Positions 9,966-18,679 of a DNA stretch of 64,000 nucleotides are shown here, piece after piece; the stretch's first letter is position 1; every line of letters starts with the position of its first letter. Source of the DNA: Leifsonia sp. 1010 (GTDB taxonomy: Bacteria > Actinomycetota > Actinomycetes > Actinomycetales > Microbacteriaceae); assembly GCF_031455295.1 (NCBI RefSeq), contig NZ_JAVDSL010000003.1, positions 310,001 to 374,000 of the forward strand, written 5' to 3'. A model generated the notes under the pieces. It ran no database searches. It was given only the letters and a program-made list of their open reading frames with translations, and had not been told where the DNA came from. A program made the translations under genes and the position numbers.

Positions 9966-11564
9966 TCACGGGTACACCGCCCGTAGCCGCCAACCGGCCT
10001 CGCTCCTCACCAGCAGGAGCGAGGCCGGTTCGCTTTCCGGGGTGCGGGCGGAATCCGGGGCGGCGCTGACGAGTGCTGCACCGCCCCAGCGCTCGACCAG
10101 CGACAGCTGCGCGCCGCGGTAGTCCCGGTCTGCGGCGGCCCCCTTGGCACCCAGGGCGGCCGTCTCCTCAGCGACCGCGGGCGAGCCCGCATCGAGTAGG
10201 GCCGACAGGCAGTCGGGCTGCGAGGGGCGCGTCGTGAAGCACGAATGCCGAGCGTCGAGGACAGCGCGGGCCGCATCCACCGGATCATCGCTCGCCAAGC
10301 CGCCGCCGACCGCACCCGCCGCGGCCGAGGGGTCGGCAGCAACGGCAGCCGGACTCACCTCGGACGACACAGGCGTCGGCTCAGGCGTGGAACCAGGCGG
10401 CAGAGTCGGCGTCGCGGCGGTCCGGGACGGGGATGCAGCGGCTCCCGTTACCTCGATCGCATCGCCCTGCTCGGTCGCCGCAGACGTGGGCGCTCCCCGG
10501 CTCTTCCCCGACGCCGACTCCAACGCCGACTCCGACGTCGGGCCAGGCGCGGGGAGCAGGGCGACGAACGCGATCGCCAGCACCACCGGCACCGCCGCAG
10601 CTGCAGCCACAGCGGGCCTCCGCTGCAGCGTCGTCCGGACCCGGTCACCCAGAGCACGGCCCGGCCGGCCGTCGAGCCGGTCCATCACCCGAGCCAACCA
10701 CACGACGAGCTGCGATGCCCGACCGCCGGTCCTGCGCTTTCCGTCGGCCCCGCCATCAGCCGACGCGACCGGTTCCACCGAGGCCGGTTCGAGCGCGACC
10801 GGCTCCGGCGCGATCACCAGCAGGACGGATTCGGCGAGCGCGGACCAGCTCCCGCGACGGAGGCCGGCCTCCACAGCGGCCAGCAGTCGCATCCCGGACC
10901 CATCCACCACCTTCAAGCAGATCGTTCGAGCCAGGGCGTAGAAGCGCTCAGCGTCCGTCACGGCGGCGTCGGGGGTCCACGGCTCAACATCGTCGAACGC
11001 GTCGAGCGCGGGGCACCCGTCGCCGAGGAAGACGATGTCCGAGCTAGCCAATCCGGGTCCGGCCCAGCCGGACGTGTGCAGCGCTTCCAGCCCGCCCGCC
11101 ACGCCGAGCAGGATGGTCGCGGCCTCCCCCGAACGCACGCCGCGCCTCTGCGCGAGGAGTCTGTCGAGATCGCCGTGCTCCGGGTAGGCAAGGACCACAG
11201 CATCCACGTCCCTCCCCCGCACACGCCGGTGCGGGAGGGCCGCCACCACTCCGGCCACGTGCTCGCTCGCCGCCGCAACGCGCGCCTCCATCTCGGCACG
11301 ACGGGGCGGCGCCCCGGGAGAAGGTTCCCGCACACGCAGGAGGCAACGCCCGGGGAGCCTCCCGCCCGAGACCGCCACGCGGAGCTCTCGCGGCGGCTCG
11401 CCGCGCACCTGGCAGGTCGGCGCATCCACCTCCCACCCTTCGGCGGCGGCGATCGTCCGGGCGATACGCAGGAGTTCGGCCTCGGTCGGGGCGCGATCGG
11501 CGGAACGCGCGGACGCGGAGGGTCGGATGGGCGCTGAACGAAGGGAGACGGGAGAGGAAGTCAC
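9966..11564 (-). CDS. Pseudokinase-like single-pass membrane protein
   Basis: About 532 residues from the GTG at 11564 (VTSSPVSLRSAPIRPS; start uncertain, an ATG at 11621 is the alternative). The N-terminal half is arranged like a protein kinase C-lobe: LAYPEHGDLDRLLAQRRG, a helix with LLGVAGGLEALHTSGW, then ASSDIVFLGDGCPALDAFDD where HRD/DFG would sit. The HRD aspartate, the Lys pair and DFG are absent, so it is unlikely to phosphorylate. One TM (AAAAAVPVVLAIAFVALLPA) is near 325-345. A Ser/Thr/Pro-rich extracytoplasmic stretch follows, then a small C-terminal domain ending RSEAGWRLRAVYP. Function unknown. It is divergent from lipB and convergent with sucB. Confidence 0.7.
   Translation of the reverse strand: MTSSPVSLRSAPIRPSASARSADRAPTEAELLRIARTIAAAEGWEVDAPTCQVRGEPPRELRVAVSGGRLPGRCLLRVREPSPGAPPRRAEMEARVAAASEHVAGVVAALPHRRVRGRDVDAVVLAYPEHGDLDRLLAQRRGVRSGEAATILLGVAGGLEALHTSGWAGPGLASSDIVFLGDGCPALDAFDDVEPWTPDAAVTDAERFYALARTICLKVVDGSGMRLLAAVEAGLRRGSWSALAESVLLVIAPEPVALEPASVEPVASADGGADGKRRTGGRASQLVVWLARVMDRLDGRPGRALGDRVRTTLQRRPAVAAAAAVPVVLAIAFVALLPAPGPTSESALESASGKSRGAPTSAATEQGDAIEVTGAAASPSRTAATPTLPPGSTPEPTPVSSEVSPAAVAADPSAAAGAVGGGLASDDPVDAARAVLDARHSCFTTRPSQPDCLSALLDAGSPAVAEETAALGAKGAAADRDYRGAQLSLVERWGGAALVSAAPDSARTPESEPASLLLVRSEAGWRLRAVYP
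9992..10030 (+). terminator. Strong hairpin between convergent sucB and pseudokinase gene
   Basis: Perfect 16-bp arms (AACCGGCCTCGCTCCT and its complement) with a 7-nt loop, beginning 32 bp after the sucB stop. It lies inside the 3' coding end of the convergent gene. No T-run on the plus strand follows directly (CGCTTTCC). Probably the sucB terminator. Confidence 0.55.
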
Positions 11565-11679
11565 CCCTCCATCCCATCCGACCGCCGGGCGCCGCGGCCG
11601 GCCGCCCGCGGATCTGTGCATAACGCATCCACTCGCCCGCCTGTGAACACCTGAGTCGCACCGCGCATAGACTGACCCC

Positions 11680-12339
11680 GTGACCACGTATGACGTCACG
11701 GGGCTAAGCGCCAACTCCGTGCCGTATCTCGAGGCCCTTCAACAGCAGCGTGCCCTGCACGCCGCCGTCGTCGCAGGCCGGGCGCCCGATACCGTCATCC
11801 TCCTCGAGCACCCGCCGGTGTACACCGCGGGCAAAAGGACCTCACCGGACGAACGTCCCGACGACGGCACCCCCGTCGTCGACGTCGACCGGGGAGGCAA
11901 GATCACCTGGCACGGGCCGGGTCAGCTCGTGGGGTACCCGATCCTCCGCCTCCACGATCCCATCGACTTCGTCGGCTACGTCCGCGCGCTCGAACGGGTG
12001 CTCATCGACGTGCTCGCGCGCGTCGGCGTCACCGGGGTGCAGATCGAGGGCCGCTCGGGCGTGTGGATGCGACCCGAGCACAACCCCGGAGCCACCAGGG
12101 ACGAGAAGATCGCCGCCATCGGCATCCGCGTCGCCGAGGGCGTCACCATGCACGGGTTCGCGCTCAACTGCTCCAACAGCCTCGATGCCTACGACCGCAT
12201 CGTCGCCTGCGGCATCCGCGACGCCGGGGTGACCACGATCTCCCGGGTCCTCGGCCGCACCGTGACGCCGCAGGACGTCGCGCCGCTCGTGATGGACGCC
12301 TTCGACCTGGAGTTCACCGCTGCGGAGGCCGTCGCGTGA
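11680..12339 (+). CDS. lipB: Octanoyltransferase (lipoate biosynthesis)
   Basis: Moves the octanoyl group from octanoyl-ACP to lipoyl domains, the first step of de novo lipoylation. The 219-residue protein starts at GTG 11680. Family motifs seen: [13 protein letters not shown] near 44-56, the [16 protein letters not shown] signature near 71-86, the conserved lysine in [10 protein letters not shown], and the catalytic cysteine in [11 protein letters not shown]. Its stop overlaps the lipA start (GTGA), so the two are translationally coupled. Confidence 0.96.
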   Translation: MTTYDVTGLSANSVPYLEALQQQRALHAAVVAGRAPDTVILLEHPPVYTAGKRTSPDERPDDGTPVVDVDRGGKITWHGPGQLVGYPILRLHDPIDFVGYVRALERVLIDVLARVGVTGVQIEGRSGVWMRPEHNPGATRDEKIAAIGIRVAEGVTMHGFALNCSNSLDAYDRIVACGIRDAGVTTISRVLGRTVTPQDVAPLVMDAFDLEFTAAEAVA

Positions 12340-13325
12340 GCGCCGTACCCGAGGGGCGCCGGATGCTGCGCCTCGAGGTCCGCAACGCCCAGACGCCGAT
12401 CGAGCGGAAGCCCGAGTGGATCAAGACGAAGGCGAAGATGGGGCCGGAGTACCGGCAACTGCAGAGCCTGGTGAAGTCCGAGGAGCTGCACACGGTCTGC
12501 CAGGAGGCCGGCTGTCCGAACATCTACGAGTGCTGGGAGGACCGCGAGGCGACCTTCCTCATCGGCGGCTCGCAGTGCACGCGCCGCTGCGACTTCTGCC
12601 AGATCGATACGGGAAAGCCGGCGGAGTTCGACCGCGACGAGCCCCGCCGCGTCGCCGAGTCCGTGCAGCGAATGGGCCTCCGCTACGCGACGGTGACGGG
12701 CGTCGCCCGCGACGACCTGGAAGACGAGGGGTCGTGGCTGTACGCGGAGACGATCCGCGAGATCCACCGCCAGTCGCCGGGCACCGGGGTCGAGATCCTC
12801 GTGCCCGACTTCTCCGGCAACCCCGTCCACCTCGGCGAGGTGTTCTCCGCCCGCCCGGAGGTGTTCGCCCACAATGTGGAGACGGTGCCGCGCATCTTCA
12901 AGCGCATCCGGCCCGCGTTCCGCTACGACCGCTCGCTGGACGTGCTGACACAGGGCCGGTCCGCCGGGCTGATCACGAAGTCCAACCTCATCCTCGGGAT
13001 GGGCGAGGAGCGCCACGAGATCAGCACAGCCCTGCGCGACCTCCACGACGCGGGAACCGACATCATCACGATCACGCAGTACCTGCGGCCGAGCCCGCGC
13101 CATCTGCCGGTGGCGCGGTGGGTGCATCCGGATGAGTTCGTCGAGCTCAAGCAGGAGGCGGAGGAGATCGGATTCCTCGGCGTTCTGGCGGGGCCGCTGG
13201 TGCGCTCGTCGTACCGTGCGGGACGCCTGTGGGCCCAATCCATGCAGGCGAAGGGACGGCCGGTGCCGGAGGAACTGCGGCACCTCGCCGACGCGACGCT
13301 CGGCTTCGCGCAGGCGGTGTCCTGA
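12336..13325 (+). CDS. lipA: Lipoyl synthase
   Basis: Radical-SAM enzyme inserting two sulfurs into protein-bound octanoyl groups. Start assigned to the GTG at 12336, which overlaps the lipB stop and gives 329 residues, the usual size. The auxiliary-cluster cysteines are in [12 protein letters not shown] near 52-63 and the SAM cluster motif CTRRCDFCQ near 79-87. The C-terminal RSSYRAGR contains the conserved serine ligand. It works on the E2 product of the nearby sucB. Confidence 0.97.
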   Translation: MSAVPEGRRMLRLEVRNAQTPIERKPEWIKTKAKMGPEYRQLQSLVKSEELHTVCQEAGCPNIYECWEDREATFLIGGSQCTRRCDFCQIDTGKPAEFDRDEPRRVAESVQRMGLRYATVTGVARDDLEDEGSWLYAETIREIHRQSPGTGVEILVPDFSGNPVHLGEVFSARPEVFAHNVETVPRIFKRIRPAFRYDRSLDVLTQGRSAGLITKSNLILGMGEERHEISTALRDLHDAGTDIITITQYLRPSPRHLPVARWVHPDEFVELKQEAEEIGFLGVLAGPLVRSSYRAGRLWAQSMQAKGRPVPEELRHLADATLGFAQAVS

Positions 13326-13387
13326 GAGCCCTCTCCCCGCAGCGAACGGGTCATCTGGAACGCCGCCGAGCCGGTATCCTTGGAGCT

Positions 13388-14083
13388 ATGGCAAAGGACA
13401 AGTCCACCAAGGAGCCCGGCCGTCTGAAGCAGATGTGGCAGGTGTTCCAGATGACCCGCCGGTACGACAACCGCGCGGTGCTGTACATCGTCCTCGGGGC
13501 TGTCCTGCCGATCATCCTCGGCATCCTGCTCGCCGTGTTCCTCTCCGGCGGCAACATCTTCACGATGGTGCTGTGGATCCTCGCGGGAGTGCTCGCGGGT
13601 GTCCTGATCGCGCTGATCATCCTCGGCCGTCGTGCCGAGCGTGCCGCGTACTCGCAGATCGAGGGGCAGCCTGGCGCCGTCGGCGCGGTGCTCCGCTCGT
13701 CGCTGAAGCGCAGCTGGCGCGGCTCCGAGATGCCGGTGGCCGTCAACGGCAAGACGCAGGATGCGGTGTACCGGGCGACCGGTCGCGGCGGTGTCGTGCT
13801 CATCAGCGAGGGCCCGGTGACCCGCACCAAGCGCATGATCGACGAGGAGCGCCGCAAGGTGAACCGCGTGCTCCCGAACGTTCCGGTCACCGTGATCAGT
13901 GTCGGGCCGGACGCCGACTCCGTGCCCCTGCACAAGGTGCCGCGCACGCTCGCCAAGATCAAGCCGACCCTCACCAAGGCAGAGGTGCTCGCGATCAGCA
14001 ACCGCCTCCAGTCGATGGAGAACCAGATGCCGATCCCGAAGGGCATCGACCCCATGAAGGTGCGCGCCCAGCGCGCGCGCTGA
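13388..14083 (+). CDS. DUF4191 family membrane protein
   Basis: A 231-residue protein of an actinobacterial family usually found after lipA; function unknown. It has two predicted TM helices near residues 30-50 (YIVLGAVLPIILGILLAVF) and 56-78 (MVLWILAGVLAGVLIALIIL). A basic cytoplasmic domain of about 150 residues follows, ending in basic residues. It starts 62 bp after lipA and may share its transcript. Confidence 0.85.
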   Translation: MAKDKSTKEPGRLKQMWQVFQMTRRYDNRAVLYIVLGAVLPIILGILLAVFLSGGNIFTMVLWILAGVLAGVLIALIILGRRAERAAYSQIEGQPGAVGAVLRSSLKRSWRGSEMPVAVNGKTQDAVYRATGRGGVVLISEGPVTRTKRMIDEERRKVNRVLPNVPVTVISVGPDADSVPLHKVPRTLAKIKPTLTKAEVLAISNRLQSMENQMPIPKGIDPMKVRAQRAR

Positions 14084-14119
14084 CCCTCGCACTCCCCCTC
14101 CGTCGGGCCGCTCCGCCCG

Positions 14120-14185
14120 CCGTCGAGTACGCGAAAACTGCACGGTCTCCACGTGGATTCCGTGCAGTTTTTGCGTACTCGACGG
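14120..14185. repeat. Long intergenic inverted repeat, family A copy 1
   Basis: Two 26-bp arms with 25 matches surround a 14-bp spacer that is itself partly palindromic (TCCACGTGGA). The outer arm begins CCGTCGAGTACGC, shared with copies at 36349 and 53835. It sits between two convergent genes, so it could act as a bidirectional terminator. The shared sequence suggests a dispersed element. Confidence 0.85.
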
Positions 14186-14199
14186 TGGCGGGAACCGCG

Positions 14200-14622
14200 T
14201 CAGGCGCGGATCAGGACGGTGCCGGCGATCTTGTCGTGGAAACCGCGCTGGTCGGAGTCCCACACCAGCGCTGGGATCACGATGCAGAGCAGCAGCGTCC
14301 GGACGATCGGACGCCACACGCCGACCCAGCCGCCGCGCACGGCGACGACCCGCATCCCGAGAGCCCTGTGGCCGACACTGCCGCCGAGGGTCGGGATGAA
14401 CACGATCTGCAGCACGGCGAAGATCGAGATCGTCGCCCACGAGTCGTAATGGAAGAACGCGAACGACAGCAGGGATGCGATGGCCCAGTCGATGACGATC
14501 GCCGCGATCCGCCGCCCCACCCGTCCGACCGATCGTGGACCGACCTCGGGGAGTCCGAGGCGCTCCCCCGGGTAACGACTGGGGGCGATGTCGCCGGGGC
14601 GGTTGGCGGGATTCTGCGGCAC
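14200..14622 (-). CDS. RDD family membrane protein
   Basis: A 140-residue protein with the RDD-family layout: RRIAAIVIDWAIASLLSF as first TM with the conserved Arg/Asp, then ISIFAVLQIVFIPTL, the GHRALGMRVV loop motif and VRTLLLCIVIPALVW. It ends with DKIAGTVLIRA, the usual RDD tail. Function is not established. It lies just upstream of and divergent from glnA, a neighbourhood common in actinobacteria. Confidence 0.85.
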   Translation of the reverse strand: MPQNPANRPGDIAPSRYPGERLGLPEVGPRSVGRVGRRIAAIVIDWAIASLLSFAFFHYDSWATISIFAVLQIVFIPTLGGSVGHRALGMRVVAVRGGWVGVWRPIVRTLLLCIVIPALVWDSDQRGFHDKIAGTVLIRA

Positions 14623-14699
14623 CCGCCGAGTCTATCGAGCGCTTCCCGGCGCATCCTGAGCCTGCGCACCCCGATCCCGCATCCCCTGCCCGGGTACCC

Positions 14700-14737
14700 G
14701 TAACATGCCGGAAACATTTGCGTCACCCCCGGGAAAC
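14700..14737 (+). promoter_or_regulatory. GlnR-type binding box upstream of glnA
   Basis: The sequence reads GTAAC-N6-GAAAC-N6-GTCAC-N6-GAAAC, the full two-repeat a1-b1-a2-b2 layout of the actinobacterial GlnR nitrogen regulator site (consensus gTnAc-n6-GaAAc). It ends 72 bp before the glnA start. That glnA here is under GlnR control is an inference from the match. Confidence 0.8.
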
Positions 14738-14809
14738 GGCCTCCCCCTAGCGTTGACGTGGGCTGCACGCGCAGTCCGGTCACCCGCAAAGCCATTGGGA
14801 GTCGTCCGT

Positions 14810-16234
14810 ATGTTCCGTGATTCGTCTGAGGTGCTCAAGTTCATCAAGGACACCGACGTCAAGTTCCTTGATATCCGCTTCACCGACCTTCCCGGTGTGC
14901 AGCAGCACTTCAACATCCCCGCCTCGACGGTCGATGAGGAGTTCTTCTCCGTCGGTCAGCTCTTCGACGGCTCCTCGATCCGCGGCTTCGCGTCGATCCA
15001 CGAGTCCGACATGCAGCTGATCCCGGACGTGTCGACGGCCTACATCGACCCGTTCCGTGCCGAGCGCACGCTGATCATGGTGTTCGACATCTACAACCCG
15101 CGCAACGGGGAGATCTACTCGAAGGACCCGCGCCAGGTCGCCAAGAAGGCCGAGAAGTACCTCGCCTCGACCGGCATCGCCGACACCGCGTACTTCGCTC
15201 CCGAGGCGGAGTTCTACATCTTCGACGACGTGCGTTACGAGGTGAAGCAGAACTCCAGCTTCTACTCCGTCGACTCCGAAGAGGGCGCCTGGAACTCGGG
15301 CCGCGTCGAAGAGGGCGGCAACCTCGCCAACAAGACCCCGTACAAGGGCGGCTACTTCCCGGTGAGCCCCGTCGACAAGCAGGCCGACCTGCGCGACGAC
15401 ATCTCGCTGAAGCTGATCGACGCCGGCCTCATCCTGGAGCGCGCGCACCACGAGGTGGGCACCGGCGGCCAGGCGGAGATCAACTACCGCTTCGACACGA
15501 TGGTCCACGCGGCGGACGACATCCTCAAGTTCAAGTACATCGTCAAGAACACCGCCAACGAGTGGGGCAAGACGGCCACGTTCATGCCGAAGCCGCTGTT
15601 CGGCGACAACGGCTCGGGCATGCACACCCATCAGTCGCTGTGGAACGACGGCAAGCCGCTGTTCTACGACGAGGCCGGCTATGGCGGACTCTCCGACATC
15701 GCCCGCTGGTACATCGGCGGCCTGCTGAAGCACGCCCCGGCCGTCCTGGCGTTCACGAACCCGACGGTGAACTCGTTCCACCGCCTGGTCCCCGGCTTCG
15801 AGGCGCCGGTCAACCTGGTCTACTCGGCCGGCAACCGCTCGGCGTCGATCCGCATCCCGATCACGGGCTCCAACCCGAAGGCGAAGCGCATCGAGTTCCG
15901 CGCCCCCGACGCGTCGGGCAACCCGTACCTCGCGTTCGCCGCCCAGCTGATGGCCGGCCTCGACGGCATCAAGAACCGCATCGAGCCGCACGAGCCGGTC
16001 GACAAGGACCTCTACGAGCTTCCCCCGGAGGAGGCGCGCAACATCCCGCAGGTGCCGGCGTCGCTCGGCGAGGCGCTTGACGCGCTCGAGGCCGACCACG
16101 ACTTCCTCACCGCGGGCGGCGTGTTCACCCCGGAGCTCATCGAGACCTGGATCGAGTACAAGCGCGAGAAGGAGATCAAGCCGCTCGCGCAGCGTCCGCA
16201 CCCGTTCGAGTACGAGCTGTACTACGGGGTCTGA
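14810..16234 (+). CDS. glnA: Glutamine synthetase, type I
   Basis: ATP-dependent synthesis of glutamine from glutamate and ammonium, the main assimilation enzyme. The ATG at 14810 ([12 protein letters not shown]) gives 474 residues. GS motifs: FDGSSIRGF near 54-62, catalytic-domain EAEFYIFDD and [10 protein letters not shown], the ATP-site KPL region, and a Tyr-containing KDLYELPPE near 400 that corresponds to the adenylylation loop modified by GlnE. The last nine codons (EYELYYGV and stop) form the left attachment copy of an integrated element, which regenerated the coding end exactly. Confidence 0.98.
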   Translation: MFRDSSEVLKFIKDTDVKFLDIRFTDLPGVQQHFNIPASTVDEEFFSVGQLFDGSSIRGFASIHESDMQLIPDVSTAYIDPFRAERTLIMVFDIYNPRNGEIYSKDPRQVAKKAEKYLASTGIADTAYFAPEAEFYIFDDVRYEVKQNSSFYSVDSEEGAWNSGRVEEGGNLANKTPYKGGYFPVSPVDKQADLRDDISLKLIDAGLILERAHHEVGTGGQAEINYRFDTMVHAADDILKFKYIVKNTANEWGKTATFMPKPLFGDNGSGMHTHQSLWNDGKPLFYDEAGYGGLSDIARWYIGGLLKHAPAVLAFTNPTVNSFHRLVPGFEAPVNLVYSAGNRSASIRIPITGSNPKAKRIEFRAPDASGNPYLAFAAQLMAGLDGIKNRIEPHEPVDKDLYELPPEEARNIPQVPASLGEALDALEADHDFLTAGGVFTPELIETWIEYKREKEIKPLAQRPHPFEYELYYGV

Positions 16235-16236
16235 TC
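16207..16236. other. Left attachment site (attL core), 3' end of glnA
   Basis: A 30-bp sequence identical to 31578-31607 and in the same orientation, covering the last glnA codons, its stop and two further bases. Flanks differ on both sides of the two copies. This fits the identity block of a tyrosine-integrase element. Confidence 0.9.
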
Positions 16237-16242
16237 GGAAAC

Positions 16243-16258
16243 CCGCGTAAACACGCGG
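16243..16258 (-). terminator. Small hairpin between glnA and integrase ends
   Basis: Perfect 6-bp stem CCGCGT/ACGCGG with a 4-nt loop, 3 bp before the integrase stop on the plus-strand map and 8 bp after the glnA stop. On the minus strand it is followed by GTTTCC. It may terminate int and, weakly, glnA. Confidence 0.35.
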
Positions 16259-16261
16259 CTC

Positions 16262-17374
16262 CTAAGGCGTCGCGGGCTCGCTAGTCCGCAAAAAGTCCGC
16301 ACGAGTTGTAGGACGGTCCGCGAAAGCGACCGAAACCGCAGCTCGTGCGGACTCGTCTTTGTCTGGCCACATGTGCCCGTACGTGTCCAGCGTCGTCTTC
16401 GCTGACGCATGCCTCAGCCGCGTCTGAACCGTCTTGATATCCAGCCCGGCGGCGATCAGAAGTGATGCATAGTAGTGGCGCAGATCGTGGATGCGGAAGC
16501 CGTCAGGCAAGCCGGGAACCGTACTACGTGCGGTACGAAATGCCTCCTCGATCGTGTACGGCGCTACAGGCCGGCCCCACGCGCCGACGACGAGAGTCGC
16601 ACTCCCCCACTCTGCGGGTACGCGGTTGAGCTCGAGCGCGACCTCATGCGGGATAGGGATCGGCGTCTTCGACATTTCCGTCTTCAGAGGTTCCTCTGGG
16701 TACTGGATCGCCGGTGTGATTACCCCTCGCATGAAGTCGATGTCGGTCACCCGCAGCGCGGCGATCTCAGCCACTCGCAGACCCGCGAACGCACCGAGCA
16801 GCACGACAGGGCGGAAATGCGCCGGTAGGGCGTCATGGAGCGCCCACACCTGCTCTGTGGTCGCTACGTAAGGACGCTGCTTCCCTGCCCCTGGCGACGT
16901 GCGCCGGCTGACTGGTGACTTGGGGACGAGTCCGTCGTGCACGGCGTCCGCGTAAACCTGCGAGAGGCGCCTGTGGAGCGCGTACACAGTGGACTCGGCG
17001 AGCCCCTCGGCCTTGAGTTCGGCCATCCAGTTCTTCACCTCAGACGGGCGGACGCTGCCCAAAGGCCGATCACCGAACTTCGCCTTGATCCGCACCAGGT
17101 GAGTGCGAGCCTGTCGCACCGTCGACGCCCGATTCGTCGCGTAGCCGGCAAGCCAGGTATCGCACCACTCCCCCAGTGACACCTTTGCAGTCTTGGGCGC
17201 GATCCACGTCCCTGTGACTAACTTGCTGGTCTCCCGATCGAGCCAGTGCTGAGCGGAGTTCTCCGGATCACGCGGGTTGTCCTTGAACTTGAAATGCCGC
17301 GCATGCTCCCGGCCAGTCGCGTCCCGGTAGCGGGCACGCCAAGAGCCGTCAGGACGTCGCTTGACGCTCGCCAT
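16262..17374 (-). CDS. int: Tyrosine site-specific recombinase (phage integrase)
   Basis: Catalyses insertion and excision between the att sites. The 370 residues comprise an N-terminal arm-binding domain (RRPDGSWRARYRDATGREHA, about 1-60), a SAM-like core-binding domain (about 65-150) and the catalytic domain. Catalytic residues are visible: Arg in AGLRVAEIAAL, HDLRHYYAS (His-x-x-Arg), the second His in LRHAS, and the nucleophile in LDTYGH. It is full length. It overlaps the end of the upstream XRE gene by 26 bp and reads towards attL. Its 3' end contains the left arm-type repeat. Confidence 0.95.
   Translation of the reverse strand: MASVKRRPDGSWRARYRDATGREHARHFKFKDNPRDPENSAQHWLDRETSKLVTGTWIAPKTAKVSLGEWCDTWLAGYATNRASTVRQARTHLVRIKAKFGDRPLGSVRPSEVKNWMAELKAEGLAESTVYALHRRLSQVYADAVHDGLVPKSPVSRRTSPGAGKQRPYVATTEQVWALHDALPAHFRPVVLLGAFAGLRVAEIAALRVTDIDFMRGVITPAIQYPEEPLKTEMSKTPIPIPHEVALELNRVPAEWGSATLVVGAWGRPVAPYTIEEAFRTARSTVPGLPDGFRIHDLRHYYASLLIAAGLDIKTVQTRLRHASAKTTLDTYGHMWPDKDESARAAVSVAFADRPTTRADFLRTSEPATP
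16281..16301. repeat. Arm-type repeat, left copy
   Basis: A 21-bp sequence identical to 31455-31475 and in the same orientation. Each copy contains AGTCCGCA twice with AAA between. It lies 44 bp inside the attL core, within the int 3' end. Likely an integrase arm-binding site. Confidence 0.7.
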
Positions 17375-18068
17375 CTGTGACCTCCATGTCCGCGAAAAGA
17401 GCCGCGACCTCCCGCTCGAATTCGTCGTCCGTCGCGTCGTCGCGCAAGCGCAGCTTCGAAATCGCCTGGCACTGGGCGAGTACTTCGTCGTAGATCTCCA
17501 TTACTCGCGACGCCTTGAACGGCTCGACCAGAGGGTGATTCCTCATGACATCCAGAAAGCCCCAGTACATCGTCTCCACCCGCTCTAAGGGGTCTGAGTT
17601 GGTGCTCAACAACTCGTCCACAAGGTTGTAAGAACTCGGCCGAACTGCGAGCACGTCTCCGTCGAACGGGACGCCGTAACGGTTGTACGGGAACCGCTCA
17701 TCGAGCGACTGCGCGGTGCGCAAGCGTTGCTCGAAGAGAGCCTGCCCCGACGTGGAAAACGCTTGGACCGCGTCACGCAGCTCGCCATACTCCCAGCGCA
17801 AGCTCGCCGACATCGGCGACTCAACCAGTTCCTCGATCTGGTAGTCGAGAAGTCGGGCAATTGCGAGCGCTTCGGCAAGACGCAGCACTCTGGTGCCACT
17901 TTCGATCCTTGCAATCGTCGTCTGGTGAATGCCTGGCACGCCCATGTCAGCGAGCCGGGCCGCAAGTTCAGCCTGCGAAAACCCCGCGCGTTCGCGCGCG
18001 CTCTTCACGTTGCGTGCAACGGCCTGATCCACAGAGGACAGGAAGTCCAAGTTCTCGTTTTCAACCAC
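17349..18068 (-). CDS. XRE-family transcriptional regulator (probable element repressor)
   Basis: GTG start at 18068 chosen because GGGAAAG lies 7 nt upstream. The 239-residue protein has an N-terminal HTH (ARERAGFSQAELAARLADMG then HQTTIARIESGTR), and a helical C-terminal part with no peptidase motif. It is divergent from the excisionase-like gene and co-oriented with int, overlapping it by 26 bp. This is the usual place of an immunity repressor. Direct repeats in the divergent promoter region are candidate operators. Confidence 0.85.
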   Translation of the reverse strand: MVENENLDFLSSVDQAVARNVKSARERAGFSQAELAARLADMGVPGIHQTTIARIESGTRVLRLAEALAIARLLDYQIEELVESPMSASLRWEYGELRDAVQAFSTSGQALFEQRLRTAQSLDERFPYNRYGVPFDGDVLAVRPSSYNLVDELLSTNSDPLERVETMYWGFLDVMRNHPLVEPFKASRVMEIYDEVLAQCQAISKLRLRDDATDDEFEREVAALFADMEVTDGERQATS

Positions 18069-18082
18069 GGGCCAACTTTCCC

Positions 18083-18133
18083 ACAACACGGCATTGTTTC
18101 TCAACACAACACGGCATTATGCTGTAACGTGTT
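18083..18133. promoter_or_regulatory. Divergent control region with repeated operator-like sequences
   Basis: A 13-bp direct repeat ACAACACGGCATT occurs at 18083-18095 and 18106-18118 (23 bp apart). The second copy also forms an inverted pair AACACG...CGTGTT ending at 18133. It lies between the repressor-like gene and the excisionase-like gene and is probably bound by the XRE protein. Confidence 0.6.
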
Positions 18134-18164
18134 TATAGCCGAACACATACCCGAAGGAGAACCG

Positions 18165-18356
18165 ATGGAGGCACTAATTGCCCTTTTGACCCTGGCGGAA
18201 ACCGCGGAGCGCCTTAGGAAGAGCGAGGCCCAGTTGCGCTGGATGATCCACTCAAAGACGGCGCCGCCCTCCGCGATCATCGGCGGCCGTCGGATGTTCC
18301 GAGAGGCGGACGTCAACGGATGGATCGAAGCGCAGTTCGCCAAGGAGGCATCGTGA
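18165..18356 (+). CDS. Excisionase-like small HTH protein
   Basis: A 63-residue protein starting at the ATG at 18165, with AAGGAG 5 nt upstream. It reads LLTLAETAERLRKSEAQLRW then a wing with IIGGRRMFREADVNGWI, the usual winged-helix layout of MerR-like excisionases and phage HTH_17 proteins. It is the first gene of the rightward operon and divergent from the repressor. An Xis role is inferred from size, fold and place; a regulator is possible. Confidence 0.75.
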   Translation: MEALIALLTLAETAERLRKSEAQLRWMIHSKTAPPSAIIGGRRMFREADVNGWIEAQFAKEAS

Positions 18357-18370
18357 CCGATCCAAAGAAA

Positions 18371-18394
18371 AAGGCCGGAGGGCAATCCGGCCTT
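18371..18394 (-). terminator. Hairpin with T-run on the minus strand
   Basis: 9-bp perfect stem AAGGCCGGA/TCCGGCCTT with a 6-nt loop. On the minus strand it is followed by TTTCTTTGG after the stem's TT, like an intrinsic terminator, and would block transcription entering the repressor-int operon from the right. On the plus strand it lies between the excisionase-like gene and the next gene. Confidence 0.5.
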
Positions 18395-18430
18395 GAAGTC
18401 GAAACCTGCAGCGAAGCAAGGAGTTCAACT

Positions 18431-18679
18431 GTGAAGAAGCGTATCACCTACACCGAAGATCAGCCGCGCGGGGTCAGTCTCGTGGGGCTCAGCGTCGCCA
18501 ATCACATCTGCGCGGCCTCGAGTGATGAAGCGTGGGCGGCCATCGATGCCTTCGAGAGCCCGGAGAGAGCCCGGCTCGTTATGGCCGGGGAATTGCCGGC
18601 CTACTTCGAAGAGATAGTGGGCGCGGCGAACGCCCTACACATCTCCCCCGCCGCTTTCTTCGAAGGCGTCACCGACTGA
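18431..18679 (+). CDS. Hypothetical phage protein, 82 aa
   Basis: Start set at GTG 18431 (VKKRITYTEDQPRG) because AAGGAG lies 9 nt upstream; the frame is open further upstream but without such a site. The protein is mostly helical and acidic, ending in ALHISPAAFFEGVTD. Its stop overlaps the start of the initiator-like gene (TGATG). No recognised family. Confidence 0.6.
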   Translation: MKKRITYTEDQPRGVSLVGLSVANHICAASSDEAWAAIDAFESPERARLVMAGELPAYFEEIVGAANALHISPAAFFEGVTD

